Source: CAZUWH01 sp964624075 (lineage in GTDB: Bacteria; Pseudomonadota; Alphaproteobacteria; Rhodospirillales; Rhodospirillaceae). Taken from it: a stretch of 64,000 nt of DNA. Both the position numbers and the translations under genes were made by a program. Where the stretch lies: contig CAZUWH010000007.1 of assembly GCA_964624075.1 (NCBI GenBank), forward strand, positions 1 to 64,000. Reading direction: 5' to 3'. Shown here piece after piece: positions 63,178-64,000 of this stretch (the first letter of the stretch is position 1; each line of letters opens with the position of its first letter). Under the pieces are notes generated by a model. It saw nothing but the letters and a program-made list of their open reading frames with translations, made no database searches and was not told the DNA's origin.

Positions 63178-64000
63178 CTACAACGCCTCCAGTCGCTGCA
63201 AGGCCTGTTTCAGCCTGTCGCATGCGGCAACCATGTCGGCGCGGCGCGTGCGATGGCCCTCGATCACATCGTATGGTGCCTTAGCGATAAAAGTTGTATT
63301 GCCGAGTTTCTGATCGATTCTATCAATCTCGGCACCAAGCTTCTGGATCTCCTTGACCAGCCAGGCTTTTTCCTGTTCCAGGTCAATGACACCGGCTAGC
63401 GGCAAGAGAATAGTTGCCTCCCCGACCACGATCTGCACCGCTCCCTTGCTACTGGTCTCGCCGACGACCTCAACCCGTTCGGCCCGCGCCAGGGTCGTGA
63501 TCAACGCCCTGTGCGCATCCAGCCGCGCCCGCGCCTGGGCGCTGCTCTCCGTGACAAGAAGGGGCACGCGCGCAGCCGGCGGCACATTCATCTCAGCCCG
63601 CACCGAACGCACCTGCGTGATCAGTGCGACCACGAAATCCATTTCCGCTGTGGCATCGGAGGCATCGGGCGCATCGGAGAAATCAGGCCAGGATGTGGTT
63701 GTCAGCAGTGCGGTTCGCTCCGGGGCAAGCTGGCCCCACAGTTCCTCGGTCAGGAAAGGCATGAACGGATGGAGAAGGATCAGGATCCGATCCAGCACCC
63801 ATGCCGTGGTGGCGCGGGTTTCTCCCTGAACGTCGCCTGCCTGAAGGGTGGGTTTGGCGCATTCCAGATACCAGTCGCAGAAGGTATTCCAGGTGAAGGT
63901 ATAGAGGATCTGCGCCGCATCGTTGAAGCGATAGCTGGCAAGAGCCTCTGTCACCTTGCGACCGGCTTCGCTGGTCTTGCCGATGATCCAGCGGTTGAGT
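63178..64000 (-). CDS. valS: valyl-tRNA synthetase, C-terminal part
   Basis: Charges tRNA-Val. The gene runs off the window edge; about 273 C-terminal residues are present. Visible: LNRWIIGKTSEAGRKVTEAL, SYRFNDAAQILYTFTWNTFC, DWYLECAKPTLQ (anticodon-binding domain), LHPFMPFLTEELWGQLAPER, then the C-terminal coiled-coil arm with PLAGVIDLEQEKAWLVKEIQ and KLGAEIDRIDQKLGNTTFIA, KAPYDVIEGHRTRRADM. It is intact as far as seen, and ends at 63178. Confidence 0.95.
   Translation of the reverse strand, partial: LNRWIIGKTSEAGRKVTEALASYRFNDAAQILYTFTWNTFCDWYLECAKPTLQAGDVQGETRATTAWVLDRILILLHPFMPFLTEELWGQLAPERTALLTTTSWPDFSDAPDASDATAEMDFVVALITQVRSVRAEMNVPPAARVPLLVTESSAQARARLDAHRALITTLARAERVEVVGETSSKGAVQIVVGEATILLPLAGVIDLEQEKAWLVKEIQKLGAEIDRIDQKLGNTTFIAKAPYDVIEGHRTRRADMVAACDRLKQALQRLEAL

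Overview
The window looks like part of an alphaproteobacterial draft chromosome, probably of the Rhodospirillales kind. The main pointers are a SAM-II riboswitch in front of metZ, SspB, a MucR/Ros regulator, DciA (DUF721), a eukaryotic-type isocitrate dehydrogenase, and an alphaproteobacterial flagellar gene order (fliL, fliM, DUF6468, motE, cheY, cheZ). A 10-N gap at 15966-15975 shows that the assembly is not closed. Taxonomy below class level is inference.

The striking property is uneven decay. Housekeeping genes are full length: speD-speE, bcp, icd, bolA, metZ, lpdA, yajC-secD-secF, fumarase, sspB, dsbD, ychF, rimI-tsaB, the thymidylate-synthase-like gene, mutY, dciA and the 3' part of valS. 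Genes for motility, chemotaxis, gas vesicles, type I secretion, an adhesin, stress response and two-component signalling are broken by frameshifts, nonsense codons and internal deletions. About one third of the window is intergenic and carries at least three families of dispersed palindromic repeats. This is the pattern of a lineage that recently became host-restricted or otherwise lost selection on motility and buoyancy. Some frameshifts may instead be assembly errors.

Layout. 1-5.4 kb: speE-speD and bcp, a broken response regulator, a NUDIX gene, tRNA-Pro. 5.4-10.5 kb: icd, an interrupted unknown gene, remnants of an M48 protease, a LapB-like ABC exporter and an IS630-type transposase. 10.5-12.2 kb: bolA, metZ and its riboswitch. 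12.9-20.5 kb (minus): decayed flagellar/chemotaxis block (TPR/AMIN protein, cheZ, cheY, motE, DUF6468, fliM, fliL). 20.9-24 kb (plus): flgF, flgG, flgA, flgH, of which only flgG is intact. 24.8-29 kb: tRNA-Arg, broken xdhC, an MFS transporter, a broken universal stress protein. 29.7-36.5 kb: lpdA, an Mth938-like gene, secF-secD-yajC, a DUF815 ATPase, a flavin reductase. 36.7-44.5 kb (minus): a gas vesicle cluster with gvpA, N, H, F, G, O, J, a CDC48-like AAA ATPase, a second GvpA-family gene, gvpF/L and gvpK, mostly damaged. 44.7-45.6 kb: remnants of a histidine kinase and a FixJ-type regulator. 45.8-61.9 kb: mostly intact core genes. 62-64 kb: adhesin and TPR fragments, repeats and valS.

Functionally, the surviving genes cover polyamine synthesis, methionine synthesis under S-adenosylmethionine control, Sec export, TCA enzymes, thiol redox, tRNA t6A modification, DNA repair and a possible one-carbon/thymidylate enzyme. 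The lost genes are those a free-swimming, depth-regulating aquatic cell would need.
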